Shown here piece by piece: positions 25,045-33,317 of a stretch of DNA of 64,000 bases. Position 1 is the first letter of the stretch, and each line of letters begins with the position of its first letter. Source of the DNA: Variovorax gracilis (GTDB lineage: Bacteria; Pseudomonadota; Gammaproteobacteria; Burkholderiales; Burkholderiaceae_C); the NCBI RefSeq assembly GCF_030317115.1, contig NZ_JASZYF010000001.1:1-64000 (forward strand). The letters are read 5' to 3'. A model generated the notes under the pieces. It saw only the letters and a program-made list of their open reading frames with translations, was not told where the DNA came from and did no database searches. Made by a program: the position numbers and the translations under genes.

Positions 25045-27981
25045 ATGGACATCCTGATGCTCAAAGGCAGCAGCGGCGCGGACGTCGACAAGCTGCGCAC
25101 GGCGCTTGCAACCACACTCGGCAGCGAGGCCGACGGGTTCCCCTCGCTCGCCAGGCCAGGCACTCCGATCGACGACGACTTCGACGCGGCGATCAAGCGA
25201 TGGCAGGCAGGCATCGGCGTCATCGCGGATGGCGTCGTCGGGCCGCGCTGCCAGATACTGCTGGAGCTGATTCCCGAAGTCGAGGACAGTCTTTCGCTCC
25301 CGCTGACGGTCGGCAAGGTAAGCCAGGTGTTCCCGGCCACCAAGCCCGCGAACATCGCGCGCTACCTGCCCTACATCAGCTCGGCGCTGGGCGTGGCGCA
25401 TCTGGCCGATCCCGCCATGATCCTTGGCGCGCTGGGCACCATCCGCGCGGAGACCGAAGGCTTCGTGCCGATCTCGGAGTTCCAGTCCAAGTTCAACACC
25501 GCACCGGGCGGCCCGCCCTACGGCCTCTACGACCTGCGCAAGGACATCGGCAACGGCGCGCCAGGCGACGGCGCGAAGTACAAGGGCCGCGGCTTCGTCC
25601 AGTTGACGGGCAAGGCCAACTACGTCAAGTACGGGAAGGACGTCGGCCTTCAGCTCGCGGCCATGCCGGACATGGCGAATTCCCCTGAGATCGCGGCGGT
25701 GCTGCTTGCCCTCTTTCTCCAGGACAAGGCCACGGCGTTCCGTGCCGCGATCGCGAAGGAGGACTACAAGGGGGCCCGCAGGCTGGTCAATGGGGGATCG
25801 CACGGCCTCGACAGCTTCCGGGACGTGTTCCTCCGCGCGAAGGCCGTCTGGAAGGACGAGCTGACCATCGCCGTCGCCGCCAGCATCCCCGCCGGCAAGC
25901 CGGGCCTTGCCGCCCGGCGCGCCGTGGCGAGTGCCACCCGGTCGATCGCATCCCGCGCGGCACGTCCGCGCAGCAGCAAGGACTCGTTGACCCGAAAGGA
26001 TGCCGCCGACATCCGGGACCGGCTCTTCATGCCGCCGGCCATCAGCCTGCCGGACTTCTACCCCCCCATCGAACAGTTCCACTACCTGCCGGGCTATACC
26101 AAGGCCAACCTGATCCTGGCCCAGGGACGCGAGGGCGCGTGCACCGGGTTCGGGCTCACCTGCGTGATCAACTACATGCGCTGGATCAAGGCGAACACGC
26201 CGGCCGACATGACCTCTGTCAGCCCCCGGATGCTCTACACGCTCGCGCGGCGCCACGACGAGTACGAAGGCGAAAACTACGAAGGATCGACCTGCCGGGG
26301 CGCGATCAAGGGCTGGTTCAATCACGGCGTCTGCCTGGAGCCCGACTGGCCCTACACCGCAGGCAAGGCCACGGCGCCGAAGTACGGCTTCGCCAAGCGG
26401 GCGGCGAACATCACGCTGGGGGTCTACTACAGGATCGACACCAGCTCGATCACCGACCTGCAGGCCGCAATCTCGCAGCATGGCGCCATCTTCGTCTCCG
26501 CCTACACGCACGACGGCTGGGACACGGTTCCCACGGTCGGCGTTCCGGCGGACCACACCGGGGTACCGGTCATCGAGTTCGATGGGCGGAAGTCTGAAAC
26601 GGGCGGCCACGCCTTCGCATTCGTCGGCTACAACGAGCAGGGCTTCATCCTCCAGAACTCCTGGGGCACGGACTTCGGCGCGGGCGGCTTTGCCGTGCTG
26701 AGCTATCTCGACTGGCTCGCCAATGCGATGGATGCGTGGGTCGTGTCGCTCGGTGTTCCGCGCGTCATCGCCGGCCAGCTGGCGAGCGCGGGATCGAGCG
26801 GCGTGGATGTCGGACGCTCCGGCGCCGACAGGACCAAGTGGTGGGATACCGGCCTTGCTTACCAGCACAGCGTCGTCCTCGGCAACGACGGCCGCGTGAG
26901 CCGGTACCTCACCGAAGACGAGCAGCCGAGAAAGCTCCAGCAGCAGGTCTATGTGTTGCCCGATGCATGGTTCCGCCAGCAAGGCGCAAAGCGCAAGCGG
27001 CTGGTGCTGTACGCACACGGTGGGCTCAACAGCGAAGCGACAGCCATCAAGCGCGCGAGCGCCATGGGCCGCTACTTCATCGGAAACGGCTGCTACCCGA
27101 TCTTTCTCGTGTGGAAGACCGGCCTGCTGGAATCGCTGACCGACATCATCACGGACATGTTCCGCAAGCAGCCTGCCGTGGCAGGCGCACCCGGATGGGT
27201 CACGGACGCGAGCGACCTCGCCATCGAGAAGACGATAGCGCGGCCCGGGGCCAAGCCGATCTGGAGCGAGATGAAGGAGAACGCCGAACTCGCCTTCGTG
27301 GAAAGACGCGGCGGAGATCTTCTCCTCGACGCCCTCTCGAATCTCTCCGGCACATGGGGAGATGACTTCGAGCTTCACCTCGTCGGCCACTCGGCCGGGT
27401 CGATCGCCATCGGCCACCTGCTCAAGGCGCTCGCCGTGCGGAGGGACGGGGGGCGGGACCAGGGCCTCTGGGAGCGACTGACCTCGCTGAGCCTGTTCGC
27501 GCCGGCATGCAGCGTGGACTTCGCCAACCGCACCTATGCGAAGAACCAGGAAGTGATGCGGCGCCTCCACCTGGACATTCTCTCGGACCAGGTCGAGCGC
27601 GATGACAACGTGGCGGCGATCTATCGCAAGTCGCTGCTCTACATGGTGTCGAACGCGCTGGAAGCCGACGTGCACGCGCCCATCCTCGGCCTCGACCGCG
27701 TCACGGATCCGAACGACACGGGTTGGGATGGAACCTCGGACACGGGCGATACGCTCAAGGCGTGGAGGCAGGCTGCCGAAGACAGCGCCTTGGCCGACCG
27801 GACCACGAAGGTGACGGCCTCTCAGGTCAAGGCCGCGATCGACGCCAACGGCAAGCCGGTGATGATCCCCGCCGCGCACGGGAGTTTCGACAACGACATC
27901 GACGTGATGAGCCGGGCGATGCTTCGCATCACCGGGGATGCGAAGCTCGCCATGCCCATCGACGACCTGCGTGGCTTCTAG
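25045..27981 (+). CDS. four-module protein: PG-binding, GH19-like, C1 peptidase, alpha/beta hydrolase
   Basis: The 978-residue protein joins four modules. Residues 1-75 resemble a peptidoglycan-binding domain (LKGSSGADVDKLR, then ADGVVGPRC). Residues 90-260 look like a GH19 chitinase/lysozyme fold with RAETEGF (Glu136, Glu138) and YKGRGFVQLTGKANY. Residues 335-575 form a papain-like C1 peptidase with Cys366 in EGACTGFG, His522 in GGHAFAFVGYN and Asn538 in LQNSWGTDFG. Residues 645-960 form an alpha/beta hydrolase with the oxyanion HGG at 658, nucleophile Ser783 in GHSAG and a likely catalytic His945. There is no signal peptide or membrane helix. Delivery by a secretion system or lysis is possible, but no such genes are nearby. 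The biological role is unknown. Confidence 0.8.
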   Translation: MDILMLKGSSGADVDKLRTALATTLGSEADGFPSLARPGTPIDDDFDAAIKRWQAGIGVIADGVVGPRCQILLELIPEVEDSLSLPLTVGKVSQVFPATKPANIARYLPYISSALGVAHLADPAMILGALGTIRAETEGFVPISEFQSKFNTAPGGPPYGLYDLRKDIGNGAPGDGAKYKGRGFVQLTGKANYVKYGKDVGLQLAAMPDMANSPEIAAVLLALFLQDKATAFRAAIAKEDYKGARRLVNGGSHGLDSFRDVFLRAKAVWKDELTIAVAASIPAGKPGLAARRAVASATRSIASRAARPRSSKDSLTRKDAADIRDRLFMPPAISLPDFYPPIEQFHYLPGYTKANLILAQGREGACTGFGLTCVINYMRWIKANTPADMTSVSPRMLYTLARRHDEYEGENYEGSTCRGAIKGWFNHGVCLEPDWPYTAGKATAPKYGFAKRAANITLGVYYRIDTSSITDLQAAISQHGAIFVSAYTHDGWDTVPTVGVPADHTGVPVIEFDGRKSETGGHAFAFVGYNEQGFILQNSWGTDFGAGGFAVLSYLDWLANAMDAWVVSLGVPRVIAGQLASAGSSGVDVGRSGADRTKWWDTGLAYQHSVVLGNDGRVSRYLTEDEQPRKLQQQVYVLPDAWFRQQGAKRKRLVLYAHGGLNSEATAIKRASAMGRYFIGNGCYPIFLVWKTGLLESLTDIITDMFRKQPAVAGAPGWVTDASDLAIEKTIARPGAKPIWSEMKENAELAFVERRGGDLLLDALSNLSGTWGDDFELHLVGHSAGSIAIGHLLKALAVRRDGGRDQGLWERLTSLSLFAPACSVDFANRTYAKNQEVMRRLHLDILSDQVERDDNVAAIYRKSLLYMVSNALEADVHAPILGLDRVTDPNDTGWDGTSDTGDTLKAWRQAAEDSALADRTTKVTASQVKAAIDANGKPVMIPAAHGSFDNDIDVMSRAMLRITGDAKLAMPIDDLRGF

Positions 27982-28425
27982 CTACGCCGGCGCCCGCGTC
28001 ATCTTGGCCGTCGTGTCGAAGCCTCGGCTCTTGTACGTGCCCGCGAGAGTGCCGTCAGGCTGGAGCTTGTAGTTGACAGTGGCGCCATTGGGGAACTGGT
28101 AGTCCAGCGTGCCCGGGCCCACCTTCGCCGTCACCCGTCTCCACTGCGGGGCGATGTTCACGGCGGTGTTGGTCGGCTCGCCCGTCGAATAGACCAGGGT
28201 CGCCTCCGATGCGTCGATACGCTCGACGATGAGGATGTGGTCCAGTTGGGTGAGGCTGTTGATCCACCTTCCGGACCATTTGCCGGAGAAGCCCTTGACG
28301 TTCGGAGGAACGGAATCGCCAGGCGCCTCGACCTTGACATCGGGCGGCAATGGCGCCTTGGTGGGAGGTGCGGCGCAGGCGATCAACCCGATGCATGCGA
28401 CAACGGCGGCCGAGAGTGCTTTCAT
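27982..28425 (-). CDS. putative lipoprotein
   Basis: The 147-residue product starts at an ATG with a GAGGAG ribosome-binding site six bases upstream. It has a lipoprotein signal, a hydrophobic ALSAAVVACIG followed by the lipobox LIAC at residues 14-17. The mature part is a small beta-rich domain with the repeating pattern FSGKWSGRW and LQPDGTLAGTYKSRG, as in sensor-like lipocalin-type domains. No named family is certain. It would be anchored in the outer or inner membrane facing the periplasm. It converges directly with the four-module gene with no spacer. Confidence 0.65.
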   Translation of the reverse strand: MKALSAAVVACIGLIACAAPPTKAPLPPDVKVEAPGDSVPPNVKGFSGKWSGRWINSLTQLDHILIVERIDASEATLVYSTGEPTNTAVNIAPQWRRVTAKVGPGTLDYQFPNGATVNYKLQPDGTLAGTYKSRGFDTTAKMTRAPA

Positions 28426-28685
28426 CTCCATCTCCTCAGGAATGACGACGGTGGCAGTGCATGCCATGCCGATGGCCTTGGGCATCGGACATGGCGCTTC
28501 TTCTCATTGAGGAGGCCAACGCTATTCCCGCGGCGACGTGCGCACATCATTCAAATTGGTAATGACACCCGCCCAGTCCGCAAGACAGGAAGCCGACACA
28601 GGACCCCGTGCGCTGCAGTTTTCGCTTGCGGTCGTGACTTCCTACCTTGGGAGCCCGATCCGCTCCGCGATCCAATACGGGCCGC

Positions 28686-28964
28686 ATGAACCCGATTTCG
28701 CAGCGAATGAAGCCAGCCCTGAGCCTCGTCATAGAAGAACCCATCGCCGGGCACTACTACTGGCTGATCGTTCAACCGGGAGGGTGGCTTAGCCTCTCCC
28801 CCACCCTCATCGCTTCCGCACCCGGGCCGTTGCCCTCGTACCAGGCGGCCCAGGAGGCTGGGCGTGAGGTGCTCGCCACGATGCAGGCAACGGCCGACCG
28901 CCCGATCCCGAGTGGCTTCGGCGGCGCCTGGGACATCATGACGATGCCCGGCGCCCTGGTCTGA
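28686..28964 (+). CDS. small protein of unknown function, related to the one at 50682-51026
   Basis: A 92-residue soluble protein has no signal or membrane helix. Its middle shares a pattern with the product at 50682-51026: an EP...YWLI element, then LPSYQAAQEAG with a following VLATMQA helix (LPDYSEALIQGASALRVLQ in the other). I know no function for this family. The ATG at 28686 is chosen because the residues upstream of it have no counterpart in the relative. It converges with the H-NS gene 4 bases downstream. Confidence 0.55.
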   Translation: MNPISQRMKPALSLVIEEPIAGHYYWLIVQPGGWLSLSPTLIASAPGPLPSYQAAQEAGREVLATMQATADRPIPSGFGGAWDIMTMPGALV

Positions 28965-28968
28965 GGCG

Positions 28969-29457
28969 TCAGCCCGTCAGGTCCTCGAGCGTCTTTCCGC
29001 TGGCCAGGGCCTCTTTCATCCAGCGTGGCCGGGGGCCGCGGCCGGTCCACGAGTTCCCGCTTCCATCGCGATAGAGAACGGACGATGGGCGCCGCTTGAA
29101 CTTGCGCGTCTTTGCCTTCCCGGCCGGCGCTGCCGGCGTGCCGCTGATGAATTCGTCGAGCGACCTGCCAGAGGCCATTGCATCGCGAAGCCAATGCGGC
29201 CGAGGCCCGCGACCCGACCACGAATTGCCGTTGCCATCGCTGTACTTGGCGCCCTTCACGCTCGCCGCGTTCCTTGTCGCGAACTTCCGGGCACTGGGCG
29301 CTGCGCCAAGACCGAGTTGGTTTGCAGTCAATCCGTAGTGATCGATCGCCACCTTGATGCGCGAAATGACACCCGAAATCTCTTTCTCGCGAAGAGCGTC
29401 GGCCTGTCGTTGCAGCGTCGCGATCTTCTTCTGAAGTTGTGAATAGGACTGGGTCAT
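28969..29457 (-). CDS. H-NS-family nucleoid protein with two DNA-binding modules
   Basis: The 162-residue protein has an N-terminal coiled-coil oligomerisation part (YSQLQKKIATLQRQADALREK, residues 5-25, continuing to about 45). It then carries two copies of the H-NS C-terminal DNA-binding domain. The copies span 72-103 and 129-160, each with YxDGxGNSWxGRGPRPxW and a closing helix (MASGRSLDEF, LASGKTLEDL). GRGPRP is the AT-hook-like loop that enters the minor groove. The linker between the copies is basic. Ordinary beta-proteobacterial H-NS proteins have about 100 residues and one such domain, so this is a duplicated form. It probably silences AT-rich DNA. Confidence 0.88.
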   Translation of the reverse strand: MTQSYSQLQKKIATLQRQADALREKEISGVISRIKVAIDHYGLTANQLGLGAAPSARKFATRNAASVKGAKYSDGNGNSWSGRGPRPHWLRDAMASGRSLDEFISGTPAAPAGKAKTRKFKRRPSSVLYRDGSGNSWTGRGPRPRWMKEALASGKTLEDLTG

Positions 29458-29712
29458 GAGTCGCCTTTGTCAATCAAATCAAGGGGTGTAGCTTAATCCC
29501 AACGGTAATGACGCCTCGGCAAGATCACTTTTCATTCTTTGATGCGTCTGTTTTTCCATAGGACCAGTCTGATGCTGTCTCATTCAAATCCCACCGAACG
29601 TGACAAACGCCGCGCCATATGCATCCGGTCGCTTGGCGCAGTCTCTCCACGCAGGCATTGCCGTGCGAGGATCAAAAGCTCAAAGCAACTCGACAAGCTT
29701 GGCAAGAACGAC

Positions 29713-30354
29713 ATGAGCATTTACGTGATCGACGACCATCCACTCATGCGAGACGCAGTCTCCATGGTGCTGCGCAGGGTGCGCCCTGCGGCAAATATCG
29801 TCGAACTGGACCGGCTGTCCCGATTGGATGACGCGGTCGTCAAACACGGCACCCCCGACCTGGTGTGCCTCGATCTGAATCTGCCCGATACCACGGGATG
29901 CTCCGGCGTGATCACGGTGAAGCAGAGTTTCTCGAGTGTCCCGCTGGCCGTCTATTCGGCCTCTCCGGCGGCCGACATGGAGGCGCAATGCCTTGCGCAC
30001 GGCGCCGACATCTATATCGACAAGGCCAGTGGCGCTACGCATCTGGCGTCATCGCTGCGAGCGCTGCTGGTCGACGACGTCGACGGCGATACGGACAGCG
30101 ATGAAGCGCCCGCTGCAGGCGTTGGTCAATTGACGAAGCGACAACGCCAACTGGTGCAACTGATCGATGAAGGGCTTGGCAATCGCGAGATGGCACAGCG
30201 ACTGGAGATCAGCGAGGACACGGTCAAGGTGCACATGTGGCGGCTGTACAAGCGCATCGGCGTCAGCAGCCGGACCCAGGCCCTTCACTACGCTAGGACG
30301 AAGGGGCTGCTCGCCCCGCAGTCAGAACAGTTCGCCAGCGGCTCCGGCATCTGA
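29713..30354 (+). CDS. NarL/FixJ-family response regulator
   Basis: The 213-residue protein has an N-terminal receiver domain (MSIYVIDDHPLMRDAV acidic pair, phosphoacceptor Asp in VCLDLNLPD, then a late KASG carrying the conserved Lys). A short acidic linker (DVDGDTDSDEAPA) leads to a LuxR-type helix-turn-helix with LTKRQRQLVQLIDEGLGNREMAQRL and ISEDTVKVHMWRLYKRIGVSSRTQAL. No histidine kinase gene is adjacent, so it is an orphan whose partner is elsewhere. The ATG at 29713 begins the receiver domain, and the open frame upstream is AT-richer leader DNA. The 255 bases separating it from the H-NS gene are a divergent promoter region. Confidence 0.9.
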   Translation: MSIYVIDDHPLMRDAVSMVLRRVRPAANIVELDRLSRLDDAVVKHGTPDLVCLDLNLPDTTGCSGVITVKQSFSSVPLAVYSASPAADMEAQCLAHGADIYIDKASGATHLASSLRALLVDDVDGDTDSDEAPAAGVGQLTKRQRQLVQLIDEGLGNREMAQRLEISEDTVKVHMWRLYKRIGVSSRTQALHYARTKGLLAPQSEQFASGSGI

Positions 30355-30377
30355 GAATCCGCGAGCCCGGGCCCCCA

Positions 30378-30584
30378 TCAGCGAATCGTCGAAAGACGGC
30401 CGAAGGCCGTGCCGGCGCCCGTCGTGGTGGTGCATTCCTTCACCAGGGCGGCAGATCGCGTGACCTGATCGGTCATCCGGTCATTCAGCGGCCGCCAGCC
30501 GCGGTACAGCGGGACCACCAGGAACCAACCCGTTGCCGCCACGGCCAACGCAGCGCCGATGCAGACCCATTGCATGAATTCCAT
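30378..30584 (-). CDS. small single-pass membrane protein
   Basis: A 68-residue product has one N-terminal membrane helix (QWVCIGAALAVAATGWFLVV) followed by a hydrophilic tail of about 43 residues (WRPLNDRMTDQVTRSAALVKE). No family is recognised. A purine-rich GAGGTCGAGGA element precedes the ATG. It lies on the strand opposite the response regulator and ends 23 bases from that gene's stop. The clean helix near the start and the ribosome-binding site support it as real. Confidence 0.5.
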   Translation of the reverse strand: MEFMQWVCIGAALAVAATGWFLVVPLYRGWRPLNDRMTDQVTRSAALVKECTTTTGAGTAFGRLSTIR

Positions 30585-30711
30585 TCCTCGACCTCTTCGT
30601 GTTGTGCAGGCCGCCAGTCTGCATGTTCGCCAGCGATTTGTGCATCCGCCGTTTGGCGCAGCCTGAGCAGTTGCTCACGGTCCGAGCCGGTCAGATATCA
30701 CGCTTGGCGAG

Positions 30712-30948
30712 TCATTCGCAAGTGCACGATGCCCCTCGCGTACAAAAGCCCGTCGCACCGGATCCCGTGCTGGACCCTGCCTTGCAGGACGGCCGAGCTC
30801 TCGCAGGGCAACTGATGTCGCAACCCAGGCAGCCACCGGACACTGGTGCCGAGCAATGGTTGCCGGACTGCGGGGGTTGCATGGCGGTCGAAATGGGTTG
30901 CCCGCAGCCGTACAGCAATGCAGCGAGAGCCAGAATCAACGACTTCAT
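30712..30948 (-). CDS. small cysteine-rich lipoprotein
   Basis: The 78-residue product starts at an ATG with AAGGAGCT upstream. It has a lipoprotein signal with lipobox LYGC at residues 13-16, so it is probably lipid-anchored. The mature chain has eight more cysteines, several in close pairs (GGCLGCDISC, CTRGASCTC). They could bind metal or form disulfides in the periplasm. No family is recognised. A longer in-frame start at 31149 is rejected because it would bury the signal peptide. Confidence 0.6.
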   Translation of the reverse strand: MKSLILALAALLYGCGQPISTAMQPPQSGNHCSAPVSGGCLGCDISCPARARPSCKAGSSTGSGATGFCTRGASCTCE

Positions 30949-31123
30949 GAAGAGCTCCTTGTGCAGCCGATGGCCAATGCGTGATATTCGTCTTGTCCCA
31001 GGCGAATCCGTCCGCAGGCCAATAGGGATGATCGATTCGTAACCACTAAAGTCTCGCTCAAAGAAAAAGCGTTCTACCCGTGTGCGCGCGAGAAGGCCAT
31101 GAGGCCCGCCCCACACGTCATCC

Positions 31124-31690
31124 ATGACCTTCAAGAAACTCCGGATCACCGGGCCGGCAGCCAGCGCCTACGCATTGGGCCAGCCCATGTATGTGTACGA
31201 CGGGAACGTGCTCCTGGGGACGCTCGACCCCGTGCCGCTGCTCAACATGGGCACGGAGATCCATGTCGAGGCCTTCACGCCGACCCGGGTCGTCCGTGAT
31301 GAACGCCGCCACGTCGGCCGACTGATCTTCCTGGAGATCTGCGCCTTCATCGCCGAGCATTTTCACCAGATCCAGGCGATCCGCTTCGTCTTCACGCGAC
31401 AGGTCGACGTCCTGGGCGGCGGTGCGGAGCAGGCCATTTCGCGGGCCGAGACGGTGGACCGCATCGGCGCCGTCAATGTCCAGATGACGCCGAAGGCGGA
31501 CGCCCTTCCGGGCCACTTCGTCGTCTCGGGCGTCTGGGTCTACAGCGAGCGCAACCTGGCGGCGCTCAAGATCGTGCTCGAAGAACAGCGCGCGCTCTAC
31601 CGTGCGAGACCGATCGAGGCCGGCGCCATGGACAAGCCCGGCCTGCGTGCGGCACTCCGGCGCCTGGTCCGTCGCCGCAACGAAAAGTAG
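31124..31690 (+). CDS. hypothetical protein
   Basis: The 188-residue soluble product has no signal peptide or membrane helix. It opens MTFKKLRITGPAASAYALGQ and shows an alternating strand/helix pattern. A helical part follows (FLEICAFIAEHFHQIQAIRFVF), then a strand-rich core and a basic tail (RAALRRLVRRRNEK). I do not recognise the family. Codon use is like the neighbours. It is followed by the Bug-family gene on the same strand, 96 bases on. Confidence 0.6.
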   Translation: MTFKKLRITGPAASAYALGQPMYVYDGNVLLGTLDPVPLLNMGTEIHVEAFTPTRVVRDERRHVGRLIFLEICAFIAEHFHQIQAIRFVFTRQVDVLGGGAEQAISRAETVDRIGAVNVQMTPKADALPGHFVVSGVWVYSERNLAALKIVLEEQRALYRARPIEAGAMDKPGLRAALRRLVRRRNEK

Positions 31691-31786
31691 GCTCCGTCTG
31701 TCGCGAAGGCCACCGGCTCACTTGTGAGCCATCCCGCACCCTCCTATGATGCGTCGATTGACCTCGCCCAAGGTCGGGAGAACATC

Positions 31787-32803
31787 ATGTTGCCCATCGA
31801 GTCGGACGTCTATCTTTCGCGTCGCATCGCGCTGCAATTCGGCCTGGGCCTCGGCGCAGGGATGTTGCCGGGTGTAGGGGCCGCCCAAGGCGCATGGCCC
31901 ACCCGGGCCGTCACGCTGGTGGTCGGCTATCCGCCGGGCGGACAGACGGACTTCGCAGGCCGCATCCTCACCGCGGGCATGCAGACCAGCCTGGGCCAGG
32001 GCGTGGTGATCGACAACAAGCCGGGCGCCAACGGCAACATCGCAACCGACTTCATCATGAAAGCGCCCCCCGACGGCTACAAGCTGCTCGTCGGCAATGG
32101 CAGCAACATGGTGCTCAACCCGCACACCTACCGCAACACGGCCATGGCGGACCCGCTGAAGCTGGTGCCGATCGGCCTGCTGCTCACTTCGTCGCTGATG
32201 CTGGTCGTGCCGTCGAGCCTGCCGGTGAAGGACCTCACCGAATTCATCGCCTGGGTCAAGGCGCAGGACAAGGCGGGCAGCGGCATCGACTATGCATCGG
32301 GGGGACCCGGCAGCCTCGTGCAGACCGCCATGGAGCTTTTCCGCGAGCGCATCGGCAAGCCCAAGATGAACCACGTGCCCTACAAGGGCAGCAGTCCGGC
32401 AATGACCGACCTGATTGCAGGGCGGGTCAACGCCATGTTCGATGCCTCGTCGGTGGTGGCGCCCTTCCTCAAGTCCGGACAACTCAAGGCCCTGATGTCC
32501 ACCGGCGCCAAGCGGGTGCCTGCGTTCCCCGATGTGCCCACGGCCACGGAAAAAGGCATCAAGGACTTCCAGATCATCTCGTTCATCGGTCTGTACGGCC
32601 CCCCGGGCCTGAACGCCGACATCGTGAAGAAGGTCAACACCGCGATGAACAGCGCGCTCAAGGATCCGAACGTGCAGAAGACCATCGCCGAGCGCGGCGA
32701 CGATGCCGGGGGTGGCACGCCCGAGCAGTTGGCCGAGTTGACCCGCCACTACTACAAGCTGCTGGGCGAAGTCGTCCGGGCCAACGACATCCGCGCCGAG
32801 TGA
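31787..32803 (+). CDS. Bug-family (TctC-like) solute-binding protein
   Basis: The 338-residue protein belongs to the Bug/TctC periplasmic receptors abundant in beta-proteobacteria. After a twin-arginine-like leader (SRRIALQFGLGLGAG, cleaved near GAAQG), it has the signature WPTRAVTLVVGYPPGGQTDFAGR. The family-wide NKPGANGNIATDFIMKAPPDGY and NHVPYKGSSPAMTDL follow. These proteins bind carboxylates or other small organic acids for tripartite carriers. No TctA/TctB genes are next to it, so it is an orphan receptor, which is common. The ATG at 31787 has a TCGGGAG ribosome-binding site. Confidence 0.9.
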   Translation: MLPIESDVYLSRRIALQFGLGLGAGMLPGVGAAQGAWPTRAVTLVVGYPPGGQTDFAGRILTAGMQTSLGQGVVIDNKPGANGNIATDFIMKAPPDGYKLLVGNGSNMVLNPHTYRNTAMADPLKLVPIGLLLTSSLMLVVPSSLPVKDLTEFIAWVKAQDKAGSGIDYASGGPGSLVQTAMELFRERIGKPKMNHVPYKGSSPAMTDLIAGRVNAMFDASSVVAPFLKSGQLKALMSTGAKRVPAFPDVPTATEKGIKDFQIISFIGLYGPPGLNADIVKKVNTAMNSALKDPNVQKTIAERGDDAGGGTPEQLAELTRHYYKLLGEVVRANDIRAE

Positions 32804-32845
32804 GGCCTACACTCGCTGCCCTACGAGAATCCCAGAGACAGCGAC

Positions 32846-33310
32846 GTGCCCCACTATTGGTTGATGAAATCCGAGCCTGGCGATTGCTCGATCGACGACG
32901 CGCTGGCCGCACCGGACGCGACGGTGCCATGGACTGGTGTCCGCAGCTTCCAGGCGCGCAACTTCATGCGGGATGGGATGCACGTGGATGACGGCGTGCT
33001 GTTCTATCACTCGAGTTGTCCCGAGCCGGGGATCGTGGGTATCGCCCGCGTTGCATCGGGCACGCGGCCGGACCCGACGCAATTCGATCCGGGCTCTCCC
33101 TACTACGACGCGACTTCCCGACGCGAGGCGCCGAAATGGCTGCTGCTGGATGTCCAGGCGCTGCGCAAGACCCGGCTGTTCGGCCTGCCCGAAATGCGCG
33201 CGACGCCGGAACTGGCCGACATGATCGTGCTGCGCCGAGGCAACCGGCTGTCGATCACCCCGGTCGACGACGTGCACTGGCACCTGATCGTCGACAAGAT
33301 GCTGGCCTGA
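32846..33310 (+). CDS. EVE domain protein
   Basis: This 154-residue protein is a single EVE (PUA-like) domain. It opens with HYWLMKSEPGDCSIDDAL, has WTGVRSFQARNFMRDGMHVDD and FYHSSCPEPGIVGIARV, and carries a C-terminal LEU-rich strand region. EVE proteins resemble human THYN1 and bind modified nucleobases in DNA or RNA. The target here is unknown. The start is a GTG at 32846, 42 bases after the Bug-family stop. It converges with the DUF900-like gene. Confidence 0.9.
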   Translation: MPHYWLMKSEPGDCSIDDALAAPDATVPWTGVRSFQARNFMRDGMHVDDGVLFYHSSCPEPGIVGIARVASGTRPDPTQFDPGSPYYDATSRREAPKWLLLDVQALRKTRLFGLPEMRATPELADMIVLRRGNRLSITPVDDVHWHLIVDKMLA

Positions 33311-33317
33311 TGCGCCT

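Noticed and set aside
24595..27879. A 1094-codon open frame on the minus strand
   Set aside because: It is antisense to the four-module gene and permease and has no domain of its own. It is a codon-bias shadow.
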